64,000 nt of DNA, from NCBI RefSeq assembly GCF_000422885.1, contig NZ_KE383942.1, forward strand, positions 534,060-598,059, given 5' to 3'. This stretch comes from Ottowia thiooxydans DSM 14619 (GTDB taxonomy: Bacteria > Pseudomonadota > Gammaproteobacteria > Burkholderiales > Burkholderiaceae_C). Numbering within the stretch: the stretch's first letter is position 1; the number at the start of each line of letters is the position of its first letter. This document shows, piece after piece, positions 27,712 to 36,617 of this stretch. The notes beneath the pieces are model-generated. The model worked only from the letters and a program-made list of their open reading frames with translations, was not told the DNA's origin and ran no database searches. The position numbers were made by a program, and so were the translations under genes.

Positions 27712-29232
27712 ATGGAAGATCTCATCAATAACCTATCGCTCGGTTTCGCCACGGCCATCAGCCTGCAAAACCTGCTGTATGCCTTCCTCGGCTGTTTGTT
27801 GGGGACGCTGATCGGCGTGTTACCCGGGATCGGGCCGACGGCCACGGTAGCCATGTTGTTGCCAGCCACCTACGCGCTACCGCCCGTGGCTGCGCTGATC
27901 ATGCTGGCGGGTATTTACTACGGCTCTCAGTATGGCGGATCGACCACCGCCATTTTGGTCAACCTTCCGGGTGAAGCATCATCCGTGGTCACTACGATTG
28001 ATGGGCATCAGATGGCCAAGAAGGGGCGTGGCGGTCCTGCTCTCGCCGCTGCCGGCCTGGGCTCCTTCTTTGCTGGCTGCGTGGGCACGTTGATGCTCGC
28101 TGCGTTTGCCGTGCCACTGACGGAAGTCGCTTTCAAGTTTGGCCCGGCGGAGTATTTCTCTCTGATGGTGCTGGGCCTGATCGGCGCGGTCGTGCTGGCT
28201 TCGGGGTCACTCCTCAAGGCCATTTGCATGATCCTGCTGGGATTACTGCTCGGCCTGGTGGGCACTGACGTCAATTCAGGCGTGGCACGATACGCTTTCG
28301 ATGTGCCGGAACTCACCGACGGTCTGAGCTTCATCGCCGTGGCTATGGGGGTATTTGGCTATGGCGAGATCATCTTCAATCTGGCGCGGCCAGATGAAGA
28401 TCGTGAGGTATTCACTGCCAAAGTCTCTGGCCTGTTGCCTTCCGGGAAGGACTTGAAGCGCATGGTTCCGGCCGTGCTGCGCGGTACTGCTCTAGGTTGC
28501 TCGTTGGGCATCCTGCCAGGGGGCGGTGCAATGTTGTCGGCCTTTGCCGCCTACACCATCGAAAAGAAAACCAAGCTTGCCCCAGACGAGGTGCCTTTCG
28601 GCCAAGGCAATATCCGCGGTGTGGCGGCGCCTGAGGCGGCCAACAATGCAGGAGCGCAGGCGTCTTTCATTCCTATGCTGACTCTGGGCATTCCGCCCAA
28701 TTCCGTGATGGCGCTGATGGTTGGGGCCATGACCATTCACAACATCCAGCCCGGTCCGCAAGTGATGACCAGCAACCCTGAGCTGTTCTGGGGCCTGATT
28801 GCTTCAATGTGGATAGGCAACTTGATGCTGGTGATCTTGAATCTGCCCTTGATCGGCCTTTGGGTGAAGCTGCTCACGATTCCCTACCGCTGGCTGTTCC
28901 CCGCCATTGTGTTGTTCTGCGCTATTGGCGTGTACTCCACCAACAACAACGTGTTCGACATCTGGTTGATCGCTATCTTCGGCGTCGTGGGTTATGGTTT
29001 CCTCAAGCTGAGCTGCGAACCTGCACCACTCCTGCTGGGCCTGATTCTGGGCCCGATGATGGAAGAAAACCTGCGCCGTGCGCTGTTGCTTTCACGCGGC
29101 GACTGGACTGTGTTAGCTACACGCCCCATCTCACTGGGACTGCTGCTGGGGGCCGTGTTGCTGTTAGTGATCGTGTTGGCACCTTCTGTTCGTTCCAAGC
29201 GCGAGGAAGCGTTTGTCGAAGAGGCAGCCTGA
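27712..29232 (+). CDS. tctA: TctA-family large membrane subunit of a tripartite tricarboxylate transporter
   Basis: A 506-residue polytopic permease with the two repeated TctA signatures: GVLPGIGPTATVAMLLP and YYGSQYGGSTTAILVNLPGE in the N-terminal half, and LGILPGGGAMLSAFAAY with AAPEAANNAGAQASFIP in the second. It uses the ion gradient to import the substrate delivered by a Bug/TctC protein, here plausibly the one at 25574. The length is normal for the family. A terminator follows at 29272-29300. Confidence 0.93.
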   Translation: MEDLINNLSLGFATAISLQNLLYAFLGCLLGTLIGVLPGIGPTATVAMLLPATYALPPVAALIMLAGIYYGSQYGGSTTAILVNLPGEASSVVTTIDGHQMAKKGRGGPALAAAGLGSFFAGCVGTLMLAAFAVPLTEVAFKFGPAEYFSLMVLGLIGAVVLASGSLLKAICMILLGLLLGLVGTDVNSGVARYAFDVPELTDGLSFIAVAMGVFGYGEIIFNLARPDEDREVFTAKVSGLLPSGKDLKRMVPAVLRGTALGCSLGILPGGGAMLSAFAAYTIEKKTKLAPDEVPFGQGNIRGVAAPEAANNAGAQASFIPMLTLGIPPNSVMALMVGAMTIHNIQPGPQVMTSNPELFWGLIASMWIGNLMLVILNLPLIGLWVKLLTIPYRWLFPAIVLFCAIGVYSTNNNVFDIWLIAIFGVVGYGFLKLSCEPAPLLLGLILGPMMEENLRRALLLSRGDWTVLATRPISLGLLLGAVLLLVIVLAPSVRSKREEAFVEEAA

Positions 29233-29271
29233 GAAGGTGTGAACGAATCCCCCATTCCTACCTTGACCGAA

Positions 29272-29300
29272 AAAAAGCCGCCTTGACCCGGCGGCTTTTG
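29272..29300 (+). terminator. Rho-independent terminator after tctA
   Basis: AAGCCGCC-TTGACCC-GGCGGCTT with a leading A-run and a trailing TTTT; the stem is 8 base pairs. It closes the tctBA operon and separates it from the two-component system. Confidence 0.85.
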
Positions 29301-29594
29301 ACGGCCCTCGCGAACATACTGGATTCATTCACACCTCCTGAATTTTCAGCTTCAATAGATCGCATTGGGCGATAGGGAAACGCCATGGAGTAAATTCGAT
29401 GTGCGGCCATTTTTCGAATTGGACTTGATCGGAGATATAGCGCTTCCGAGACTGTGTTCAGGTAGTGCTCTGCAGCCGGTGGCAGCAGTCATCAAGTGAA
29501 TGAGGTGGGCCGTACACCATTGTTGCCTTTGCATGTAGAACCTCGATGCAGCGGCTTCAGTTCTGCTTCATGTTCCTGGCGTAGGCTCCGCTGC
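29301..29594. other. Intergenic region before the two-component system
   Basis: Nearly 300 bases with no supported gene. An open frame in phase with the regulator begins at 29496, but its first 33 residues show no receiver-domain similarity. No clear palindrome or promoter was found. Confidence 0.4.
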
Positions 29595-30263
29595 ATGCGA
29601 CTCCTCCTGATTGAAGACGATTCCTCCTTGGGCAGCTCCCTGCAATCTTGGCTGCAGATGGATGGTTACGCGGTTGATTGGCTAACGCGCGGCGACCAGG
29701 CGGCCACCGCGCTGGCTACGCATGAGTACCACTGCGTACTACTTGATCGGGGCCTGCCGGGTCTTGATGGTGATGCGGTGCTGAAAGCCCTGCGCGCTGC
29801 CGGAACATCACGCGCACAGCTGCCGGTGATTGTGATTACGGCGCGCGACACGCTGGCCGACCGTGTTCAAGGTCTGGATCTAGGTGCGGATGACTATCTG
29901 GTCAAGCCCTTCGATCTGGAGGAGCTTTCTGCGCGTGTTCGCGCGGCCCTGCGCCGCAGCGCGGCCCAGCCAACACCGGTGCTCCAACATGGCTCGGTCG
30001 TTCTGGATCCCGCTGCGAAGCGCGTGACGCTGGATGGGACGGCGCTTACGCTCACGGCGCGGGAGTTCGCTGTTCTGCAAGCGATGATGCGCCGACCTAG
30101 CCATATTCTTAGCCGCGCCCAGCTGGAGGAAGCCCTCTATGGGTGGGGCGAAGAGGTGGAGAGCAATGCCATCGAGGTTCATATCTACAACCTGCGCAAG
30201 AAGCTCGGTAACCGCTTTATTGTGACCGTGCGCAATCAGGGCTACGGATTGGCGCCGGCATGA
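29595..30263 (+). CDS. OmpR-family response regulator (QseB/TctD type)
   Basis: A 222-residue protein with a receiver domain (acidic pair D8-D9, phosphorylated D51 in VLLDRGLPG, K104 in DDYLVKPFD). Its C-terminal winged helix has ALTLTAREFAVLQAMMR and SNAIEVHIYNLRKKLG. The start at 29595 is where the receiver fold begins. It overlaps the sensor gene by four bases. Its position downstream of tctBA suggests TctD, while the YgiW-like gene after the sensor suggests QseB; the sequence alone does not separate these close relatives. Confidence 0.9.
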   Translation: MRLLLIEDDSSLGSSLQSWLQMDGYAVDWLTRGDQAATALATHEYHCVLLDRGLPGLDGDAVLKALRAAGTSRAQLPVIVITARDTLADRVQGLDLGADDYLVKPFDLEELSARVRAALRRSAAQPTPVLQHGSVVLDPAAKRVTLDGTALTLTAREFAVLQAMMRRPSHILSRAQLEEALYGWGEEVESNAIEVHIYNLRKKLGNRFIVTVRNQGYGLAPA

Positions 30264-31657
30264 AAATTCCAAAATGGTCGCCTGGCTGCAGTCGGCTCAA
30301 GACAGCGAAGCTTGCACCCTCACCCGGAGGTTGGTCGCTGCGGCGGCGCCTGCTCCTGATGGTGATGGGCACCAGCATCAGTTTGTGGCTGGTGAGTTTG
30401 GGTATTGTGGTGGGTGTCGCCTGGTTTGCCACCAGTGAAGTGTTCGACGATGCGTTGGAGGAAGGCGCTCGCCTGGTGCTGCAGATAGGCGTTCAAGGCG
30501 GGCCTGCCGCTAATGCAGATCCAAGCCAACGCCTTGGCGCCACCGAGGCACTGAAGCTGCGCATGTATTACCAACTCGTGGCCTCAGACGGGCGAGTGTT
30601 GATACGAGGGGAGGGCACACCGGAGACGGCTTTTCTTCCCAATGCCCAGCACAAGGAGGAAGCCACCGTCTGGGTGGACAACAAACTCTGGCGGGTACAC
30701 GCGCGTGCTGGCCGGGATGGCGTCACTGCGCAGGTGGGGCAGCCGATGGAGGAGCGGCTGGAGCTGTTGGAGGACATGGCCGAAAGCCTGATATGGCCTG
30801 CGTTGGGCCTATTGGTGCTGCTCGGCTTCTTGAGTTGGTTACTGATTCGGCGTTTGCTGCGGCCGCTGGAGGATACGGCTTTGCGCATTAGCGCCAAGTC
30901 TCTTGATGATCTGACTCCCGTTCAAGCGCAAAACCCCCCGCGCGAACTGCAATCGATCCTGGCCGCCCTCAATACCTTGTTGGCGCGTTTGGGTACGGCC
31001 CTGAACAGTGAGCGGCGTTTCACTGCAGATGCAGCGCATGAATTGCGCACACCGCTTGCCGCGCTGCGCATGCGCGTGCAGCTCATAGAGCGAGAGCTTA
31101 AGCTGCCCAATCAGCACTTGCAGCAATTGCGTGCTGACCTGGATCGCTGCACCGCGTTGGTGGAAAGCCTGCTGGCACTGGCTCGGCTGGAGCCTCAGGC
31201 CACCCCGTTGAGCCGGGAGGCGGTGGATCTGAACGCGGTGCTCGACAGCTTGAGCCTGGAGGGCGCGCAAGCGATGCAGATTCGGGTGGAACGATCCTTG
31301 GCCGAGCCGCAGATATGGGCTTCAGGGTCGCTATTGGCAAGTGCTTTGCGTAATCTGCTCGACAACGCGGTGCGCTATGGCCGCGAAGGAGGCCGGGTGC
31401 GCATCGAAACCTCGCGGTTGCCGCAAGGCGGCGTTCGCCTGGCCGTGCGCGATGACGGCTTGGGGGTGCCTTCTGATCAACGAGATCGTCTTGGGGAGCG
31501 CTTCTTTCGGGTGCTGGGTACAGGCAAGACCGGCAACGGTTTGGGCTTGTCTATCGTCGCGCGCATCGCGGAGTTGCACGGCGCATCCTTGCATTTCGAA
31601 GATGGGCTCGATGGCCGTGGCCTCGGCGTGGTGCTGGATTTTCCATCCAACCTATAA
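30260..31657 (+). CDS. Sensor histidine kinase (QseC/TctE type)
   Basis: A 465-residue inner-membrane kinase with two helices (about 30-56 and 177-196) enclosing a periplasmic sensor of about 120 residues. A HAMP segment, the phosphoacceptor H260 in DAAHELRTPLAALR, the N-box LRNLLDNAVRYG and the G-boxes RDDGLGVP and GNGLGLSI follow. It is coupled to the response regulator. The ligand cannot be inferred; in the TctE case it would be a tricarboxylate, in the QseC case a different signal. Confidence 0.9.
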   Translation: MKIPKWSPGCSRLKTAKLAPSPGGWSLRRRLLLMVMGTSISLWLVSLGIVVGVAWFATSEVFDDALEEGARLVLQIGVQGGPAANADPSQRLGATEALKLRMYYQLVASDGRVLIRGEGTPETAFLPNAQHKEEATVWVDNKLWRVHARAGRDGVTAQVGQPMEERLELLEDMAESLIWPALGLLVLLGFLSWLLIRRLLRPLEDTALRISAKSLDDLTPVQAQNPPRELQSILAALNTLLARLGTALNSERRFTADAAHELRTPLAALRMRVQLIERELKLPNQHLQQLRADLDRCTALVESLLALARLEPQATPLSREAVDLNAVLDSLSLEGAQAMQIRVERSLAEPQIWASGSLLASALRNLLDNAVRYGREGGRVRIETSRLPQGGVRLAVRDDGLGVPSDQRDRLGERFFRVLGTGKTGNGLGLSIVARIAELHGASLHFEDGLDGRGLGVVLDFPSNL

Positions 31658-31762
31658 ATTATCAGCAACCTCAGGCACTTCAGATTGCCTTCATGTTCAA
31701 CCCCTCCAATAGGCTTATTCCGCAATAGGCGGAATTCTTTCCCTACAACAAGGAGTTGAACC

Positions 31763-32173
31763 ATGAAAAAAACCGTTTCCGCATTTGCCGCCGCTGTCGT
31801 GCTGGCCCTTGGCGCCACTGTGGCGATTGCTCAGTCTGCAAATTACAGCGGGCCGAGCACCGCGCCTAAAGCCGTGGCTGCCGGCGCCTACTCGGGCCCT
31901 AGCGTCGTACCGCTGATGACAGTCAAGCAATTGATCGACACAGGGCGCGACGATCAACACGCGCGTTTGCAAGGCCGCATCGTCTCGCACAATGGTGGGG
32001 AGCATTACTCTTTCGAGGATGCAACGGGTCGTATCACCGTAGAGATCGACCACGATAAATTCCCGGCAGGCCAGACCATCAGTGCGGAGAGTCGCGTGGA
32101 ACTGCTGGGCGAGTTCGACAAAGGTTTGCGCAAGACCGAATTCGAAGTGGAGCGCATGGCGTTGATGCCCTGA
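31763..32173 (+). CDS. YgiW/YdeI-type secreted OB-fold (BOF) stress protein
   Basis: A 136-residue protein with a signal peptide (cleavage near residue 24, after AIAQ) and one bacterial OB-fold domain (LMTVKQLID, LQGRIVSHNGGEHYSFEDATGRITVEID). AAGGAG lies 7-12 bases before the ATG. Relatives in enterobacteria are periplasmic stress-tolerance proteins, and ygiW adjoins qseBC in E. coli, so its place behind a QseBC-like pair is consistent with shared control. Confidence 0.85.
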   Translation: MKKTVSAFAAAVVLALGATVAIAQSANYSGPSTAPKAVAAGAYSGPSVVPLMTVKQLIDTGRDDQHARLQGRIVSHNGGEHYSFEDATGRITVEIDHDKFPAGQTISAESRVELLGEFDKGLRKTEFEVERMALMP

Positions 32174-32352
32174 GGTCTATCTATCGTCTGTCTGGGGGCG
32201 AGAGTTTTAGCGAGTGGCACTTCTGGAAGGGAACCATGAGTGCCAACCGGGGATCTATTCGTGTGAACACGTCCTATTTGATCCCTTTTCTTTCTGTACT
32301 CAGATGGCGATCAACGCCTGCGACTACACAACCCGATTCAACAAGGAAACTG

Positions 32353-33345
32353 ATGAGCACCGAAGAAATCCGCGCCATTGTCACGGTCTGCCTGCTGGCC
32401 GCTTATGCCGACGGAGACAAGCACGATCGCGAACGCGAGCAGATCCGCCAAGTCGCTGAAGGCTTGGCGCAAGACCAGCAGATCAATCTGCCTGGTCTCT
32501 ACCAGGACGTACTGATGCGCCGTGTTCAGTTGGCGGACGTGCTGCCAAAACTGGTTAGCAGCGAAGCGCGTCAGTTGGCCTACGAGATGGCTGTGTGCGT
32601 ATGCGAAGCCGACGGCCAAACCAGCCCGCAGGAGCAGGCTTTCCTGGGTCAATTGAAGCAGGCGCTCGGGCAGGCACCTACTGAATTTGCCGCGCAGGCA
32701 GACACTTTGTCGGCTGCGCCGTTGGCCGCCTCAGCCGGCGCATTGCCGGAGGTCGTGAAGGCCGGGCAGGCAGTGCCGCATCCAGTTGCCGTGGATGCTC
32801 TGCCTGATACCGATGCAACGCGACGCACCGGAACCCTGTCTGCCGCAGACATGGATCGCAAGATTCTCAACGCGGCAATCCTCAACGGCGCCATCGAACT
32901 GCTGCCAGAAAACCTATCCACTCTGGCCATCATTCCGCTTCAGATGCGGATGGTCTATCAGGTTGGTCAGAGTTACGGCTACGAGCTGGACAGTGGCCAT
33001 ATCAAGGATCTGCTGGCTACAGTGGGCGTCGGGTTGACCTCGCAGTACCTGGAGCAGGCGGGTCGCCGGCTGCTTTCAGGTTTGTTGGGTAAGGGCATTC
33101 TCGGCGGCCTGGGCCGGCAAGCGGTGAGTAGCGGCATGAGCTTTGCCGCCACCTACGCGTTAGGTCACGTTGCCAATCAATACTACGCGGGTGGTCGCAC
33201 CCTGAGCACTCAGATGCTGCGCGACGCCTACCAGCATGTCATGGCAGATGGCCGCCAATTGCAAACCCAATACCTGCCGCAGATGCAGGAGGTGGCCCGT
33301 GGACTGAACACCGCCAAGATCATGCAAATGGTGCGCGGTAAATGA
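32353..33345 (+). CDS. TerB-like plus DUF697-like two-domain protein
   Basis: A 330-residue protein. The N-terminal TerB-like domain (about 1-110) has paired acidic motifs AYADGDKHDREREQI and VCEADGQTSPQEQAF, which look like metal sites. The C-terminal region (about 175-320) is glycine-rich and amphipathic like DUF697 (NAAILNGAIELLP near its start, FAATYALGHVANQYYAGG near its end). DUF697 proteins associate with membranes and GTPases. The start at 32353 has AAGGA 5-10 bases before it; the frame is open from 32236. No GTPase gene is adjacent, so the role is unknown. Confidence 0.75.
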   Translation: MSTEEIRAIVTVCLLAAYADGDKHDREREQIRQVAEGLAQDQQINLPGLYQDVLMRRVQLADVLPKLVSSEARQLAYEMAVCVCEADGQTSPQEQAFLGQLKQALGQAPTEFAAQADTLSAAPLAASAGALPEVVKAGQAVPHPVAVDALPDTDATRRTGTLSAADMDRKILNAAILNGAIELLPENLSTLAIIPLQMRMVYQVGQSYGYELDSGHIKDLLATVGVGLTSQYLEQAGRRLLSGLLGKGILGGLGRQAVSSGMSFAATYALGHVANQYYAGGRTLSTQMLRDAYQHVMADGRQLQTQYLPQMQEVARGLNTAKIMQMVRGK

Positions 33346-33434
33346 TCCCAGGCATGTGAGTCGCGCTGGCTTTGAAGAGATCAATTCTGCGGACGAGGCA
33401 CATCTTGCCCGCCCACAGAAATTCGAAGCCCGTT

Positions 33435-34301
33435 TCAATCTTTCTTGCGCCTATTCTTAGCACGGAGCCCCACCGTCCCAGCTAACAGCAGGCCGGTGAG
33501 CATCAGGCCCCATGCTTGCAACGTTGGCACCGCCGTGACCGCCGTGACGGGCTGAGGCGGTGGCGCCAGCTCGAAATTGGCAGACAAACTTCCGCCTGAC
33601 TGGGTGGTGTTGAAAACCACGTTATCGACGGCCCCGCGGAATACGCCTGCCCACCCAGACCCCATGAAGGGGATCACACTGATCACCACGCTGGCGCTGC
33701 TGTACGGCGACGCTGTGCCATTGCAGGTGCCGCCGGTTGCAAACACAGAAAAAGCGCAATACCCAGACAGGCTGGGAGTCCACATGATGGACGAAGCATT
33801 GACCGTAGATGTCACCCATGTATTGACTGCTGGGTCTGTATTGGTCTGGTAGTACGGCTCGAATATCAAATAACTCCGGTCTGCCGTAGTGGCGGAGTTG
33901 CCGTCTTCGTCTATCCAAAGCGTAAACGCTGGCGCTTGAGCGGTGGGGTTGGTGCTGCTCGCATCGCGGTACCAGTCGTACTGTGCTGAGCTGAACTGGG
34001 CCAAGGTACCCAACGCCCCGAAACTCGTGGGACTTGCCGCGTCATAGCGCCATTCCGTGCTACCCGAGATGCTCGGTGACGTCATCAGAATAGACCCGTT
34101 ACCGCTTCGTGCGTAGTCAGCCGTGATGCCGGTGCTGGCACCCGAGCTTGCGGCCCGGTACCACTGCTGATCGACCGCCGCATCGTCGCTGGATGTCATG
34201 CCGGAAGGCGTTGTTACTGTCGCTGCTTGCACACCGGCTGCGGCGCCCAGACCAATCAATCCAGCGACGATGACCGAAAAATTGCGGTGACAGCGATGCA
34301 T
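33435..34301 (-). CDS. Secreted protein with IPTL-CTERM-like sorting signal
   Basis: A 288-residue protein with a signal peptide (cleavage near residue 27, after VQA) and a beta-rich central region with DEDGNS-type loops. The tail, VPTLQAWGLMLTGLLLAG followed by basic residues, matches the IPTL-CTERM pattern of exosortase-like C-terminal sorting signals common in Comamonadaceae. The protein would be processed and displayed or released at the outer surface. The function of the main domain is unknown. It is a single gene on its strand, with no exosortase in the window. Confidence 0.8.
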   Translation of the reverse strand: MHRCHRNFSVIVAGLIGLGAAAGVQAATVTTPSGMTSSDDAAVDQQWYRAASSGASTGITADYARSGNGSILMTSPSISGSTEWRYDAASPTSFGALGTLAQFSSAQYDWYRDASSTNPTAQAPAFTLWIDEDGNSATTADRSYLIFEPYYQTNTDPAVNTWVTSTVNASSIMWTPSLSGYCAFSVFATGGTCNGTASPYSSASVVISVIPFMGSGWAGVFRGAVDNVVFNTTQSGGSLSANFELAPPPQPVTAVTAVPTLQAWGLMLTGLLLAGTVGLRAKNRRKKD

Positions 34302-34499
34302 AACGTCTCCCTTGCATTTTGTAGTTCACAAAGTCTACGCCTCACGGAATGCGTTAACAAGGTGCGTCTAGCCGTGGAAAACCCGCGTATCCCCTTGTCG
34401 TGAAAAGGATTTTTTAGAACAATAGTCCGCAGAATGGTCGTTGATGGGTGCTTGCGGCTAGCGGGGTTTGGGCACCGAACCTGGGCACACTCATGAACC

Positions 34500-35261
34500 T
34501 CAGGTCTTGAACGCGTTAGCGGTGGCCTTGCTGCGCTTGATTGCAGGGTTTGACTGGGCGGAGCTGATCAGCTCTTGCGCTCTGCGCTTGGCCAGTTCTT
34601 TGTAGAGTGATTCTGATGTGCGGAGAATTTTGGAGAGCGCCTTGGTGGCGCCTTCCTCATCGCGCGCGCGCAGCGCTTTGATCAGCTCTCTTCTGAAGGC
34701 CACGCCTCCCGAAACCTGATCAGAACCAACCTCCGCCATTAACTCCTGCCATGCCTGAGTCAGGCCGCGCACTACGATGACCGCGACGGTATTGCCGGCG
34801 CTTTCAGCTAGCATGTTGTGAAACTCAACATTGATTCGAATGCGGTCTTCTGACCGGCCTTCGGCGTGAGCGGCGGCTGACTGATTCACGTTGTCTTCGA
34901 GCGCGTCGATCTGCGCTTCGGTGAGCCTTTCGCATGCAGCGGGTATCAGGGCGCCTTGAATCCACTGGCGTGCTTCAAACAACTCAGAGATCGATACGCT
35001 GCTCAGTCGGAGCAGGTCAGACATGGCCCCAGAGACAACGCTCGCCTTGCCTGCGGTGATGAAGGTGCCGCCGTATTTGCCGAGCCGTGTCTCCAGTAAG
35101 CCGCCAGTGACCAGTGCTCTGAGAGCTTCACGCAAAGCCGACCGGCTAATGCCCAACAGGGTGCTGAGTTCGCGTTCAGACGGAAGCCTGTCTCCGGGAT
35201 GGAGTGCACCGTTGAACAACAGCGCTCTAACTTTTTCTGCCGCCTCATCAGTTGTTCGCAA
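34500..35261 (-). CDS. GntR-family regulator, FadR/FCD subfamily
   Basis: A 253-residue protein. The GntR winged helix (about 5-70) has LHPGDRLPSERELSTLLGISRSALREAL split across its first 45 residues; a helical FCD effector domain (about 85-230) follows with a typical INVEFHNMLAESAGN motif that supplies metal-binding histidine. It starts at TTG 35261; GGAG sits 7 bases before it, and no in-frame ATG is available nearby. FCD regulators commonly control uptake or breakdown of carboxylic acids. It diverges from the second Bug protein gene, with a perfect palindrome between them. Confidence 0.87.
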   Translation of the reverse strand: MRTTDEAAEKVRALLFNGALHPGDRLPSERELSTLLGISRSALREALRALVTGGLLETRLGKYGGTFITAGKASVVSGAMSDLLRLSSVSISELFEARQWIQGALIPAACERLTEAQIDALEDNVNQSAAAHAEGRSEDRIRINVEFHNMLAESAGNTVAVIVVRGLTQAWQELMAEVGSDQVSGGVAFRRELIKALRARDEEGATKALSKILRTSESLYKELAKRRAQELISSAQSNPAIKRSKATANAFKT

Positions 35262-35412
35262 TCTCTATCTCCATCTGCACTGAACCACAGGGTTGCAGTG
35301 TATGACGAGAGCGTCTCCCGTGACCCCGAATGGATTGAGCTGTGCTCAAAGAGTGTGGTGGGTGAGTGCGAAGCGGGGGGCTTGCGCATTTCATTTCTTT
35401 GGGAATACACTA

Positions 35413-35423
35413 TGGTCAGACCA
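35413..35423. promoter_or_regulatory. GntR/FadR-type operator
   Basis: TGGTC-A-GACCA is a perfect 11-base palindrome in the 306-base divergent region between the GntR gene and the Bug gene. TGGTnnnACCA-like palindromes are the usual targets of the FadR subfamily. The rest of this region shows no gene. Confidence 0.7.
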
Positions 35424-35567
35424 TTAAAAATAGCTTGCATCTGAGATCGCACTCAACCGGCAATGGCTTCGAGCTGAGCTCGAAACGGGGTTTGGTTTGG
35501 GCGCTGGATGGAGCCGCAATGGGTTTGGTTCGTTCTGGATCTTCGTTCTGCTCAAAGGAGTTCATCG

Positions 35568-36587
35568 ATGTCACCATGCAAATCTGCTCTCACTCGTCGC
35601 CACGGAATCGGTGTGTTCCTGGTGGGTGTCGCCTGTACGCTCGCCTCTTTCGGGCAAGTGCAGGCGCAGGCTCAGCCCCAAGCGCAGGCTTGGCCTACGC
35701 ATCCAGTCAAGTTGATCAGTCCATGGCCTGCTGGCGGCAGTAACGATACGTTTTCGCGCCTCATCGCCACGCGCCTCACCACCACGCTGGGGCAGCCGGT
35801 CATTGTGGAGAATCGTCCTGGAGCCTCGGGAACGCTGGGCGTGAGCCAGGTGGCGCGTGCTCCCGCAGACGGCTACACCTTGGTGATGGGAAGCTCCCCC
35901 ACTCACGCCACAGCGCTCAGCATCTATCCGCAGCTGAGTTACCACCCCGTGAAAGACTTTTCGCCTATCACGTTGGTCGGTTCGTCCGCCAATGGGTTGG
36001 TCGTACACCCCTCTGTACCAGCGAACAGCGTGGCCGAGTTGATCGCCTTGGCGAAGTCAAAACCCGGAAAGCTGAGCTATGCCTCCACCGGAAGCGGCTC
36101 TTCACAACACCTATCTGCAGAGCTGTTCAAGGTCATGGCTGGTGTAGACATGCTTCACGTGCCCTACAAGGGGGCTGCACCAGCGGTCTCGGACATCGTG
36201 GCAGGGCACATCAATCTCGGATTCCATAACTTGGTGGATGTACTGCCGCATGTGAAGGCAGGCACGCTTCGGCTACTGGCCGTGACTTCGGCGCAGCGAA
36301 GCAAAGCGCTGCCTGAAACCCCGACGATCGCCGAGTCGGGTGTGCCTGGGTACGCGGCTGAAGTGTGGTTTGGCATCTTTGCACCTGCGAAGACACCTCG
36401 CCCCATTGTCGACAGACTCCACCGCGAAATCAGCGCCGCTCTTTCAGAGCCTGAAATTCGCGCCAGATTCGACGCCTCAGGCATGGAGGTGGTTGCAAGC
36501 GGCCCAGACGCATTCGCCCGTTACGTGCAGGAAGAAATCACCAAATGGTCCGACATCGTTCGTCGGGCAGACGTCAAACCTAACTAA
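35568..36587 (+). CDS. Bug-family (TctC-like) periplasmic binding protein
   Basis: A 339-residue secreted binding protein (signal peptide ending near VQAQAQ, residue 33) with WPTHPVKLISPWPAGGSND and VIVENRPGASGTLGVSQVA. AAAGGAG lies 7 bases before the ATG. No TctAB genes are near, so it is an orphan that must use a distant permease or another route. It is the first gene of a unit with DUF1028 and probably regulated by the divergent GntR protein. Confidence 0.88.
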   Translation: MSPCKSALTRRHGIGVFLVGVACTLASFGQVQAQAQPQAQAWPTHPVKLISPWPAGGSNDTFSRLIATRLTTTLGQPVIVENRPGASGTLGVSQVARAPADGYTLVMGSSPTHATALSIYPQLSYHPVKDFSPITLVGSSANGLVVHPSVPANSVAELIALAKSKPGKLSYASTGSGSSQHLSAELFKVMAGVDMLHVPYKGAAPAVSDIVAGHINLGFHNLVDVLPHVKAGTLRLLAVTSAQRSKALPETPTIAESGVPGYAAEVWFGIFAPAKTPRPIVDRLHREISAALSEPEIRARFDASGMEVVASGPDAFARYVQEEITKWSDIVRRADVKPN

Positions 36588-36617
36588 TTTCTACACGAAC
36601 TCAAGGAGATCAATCCA

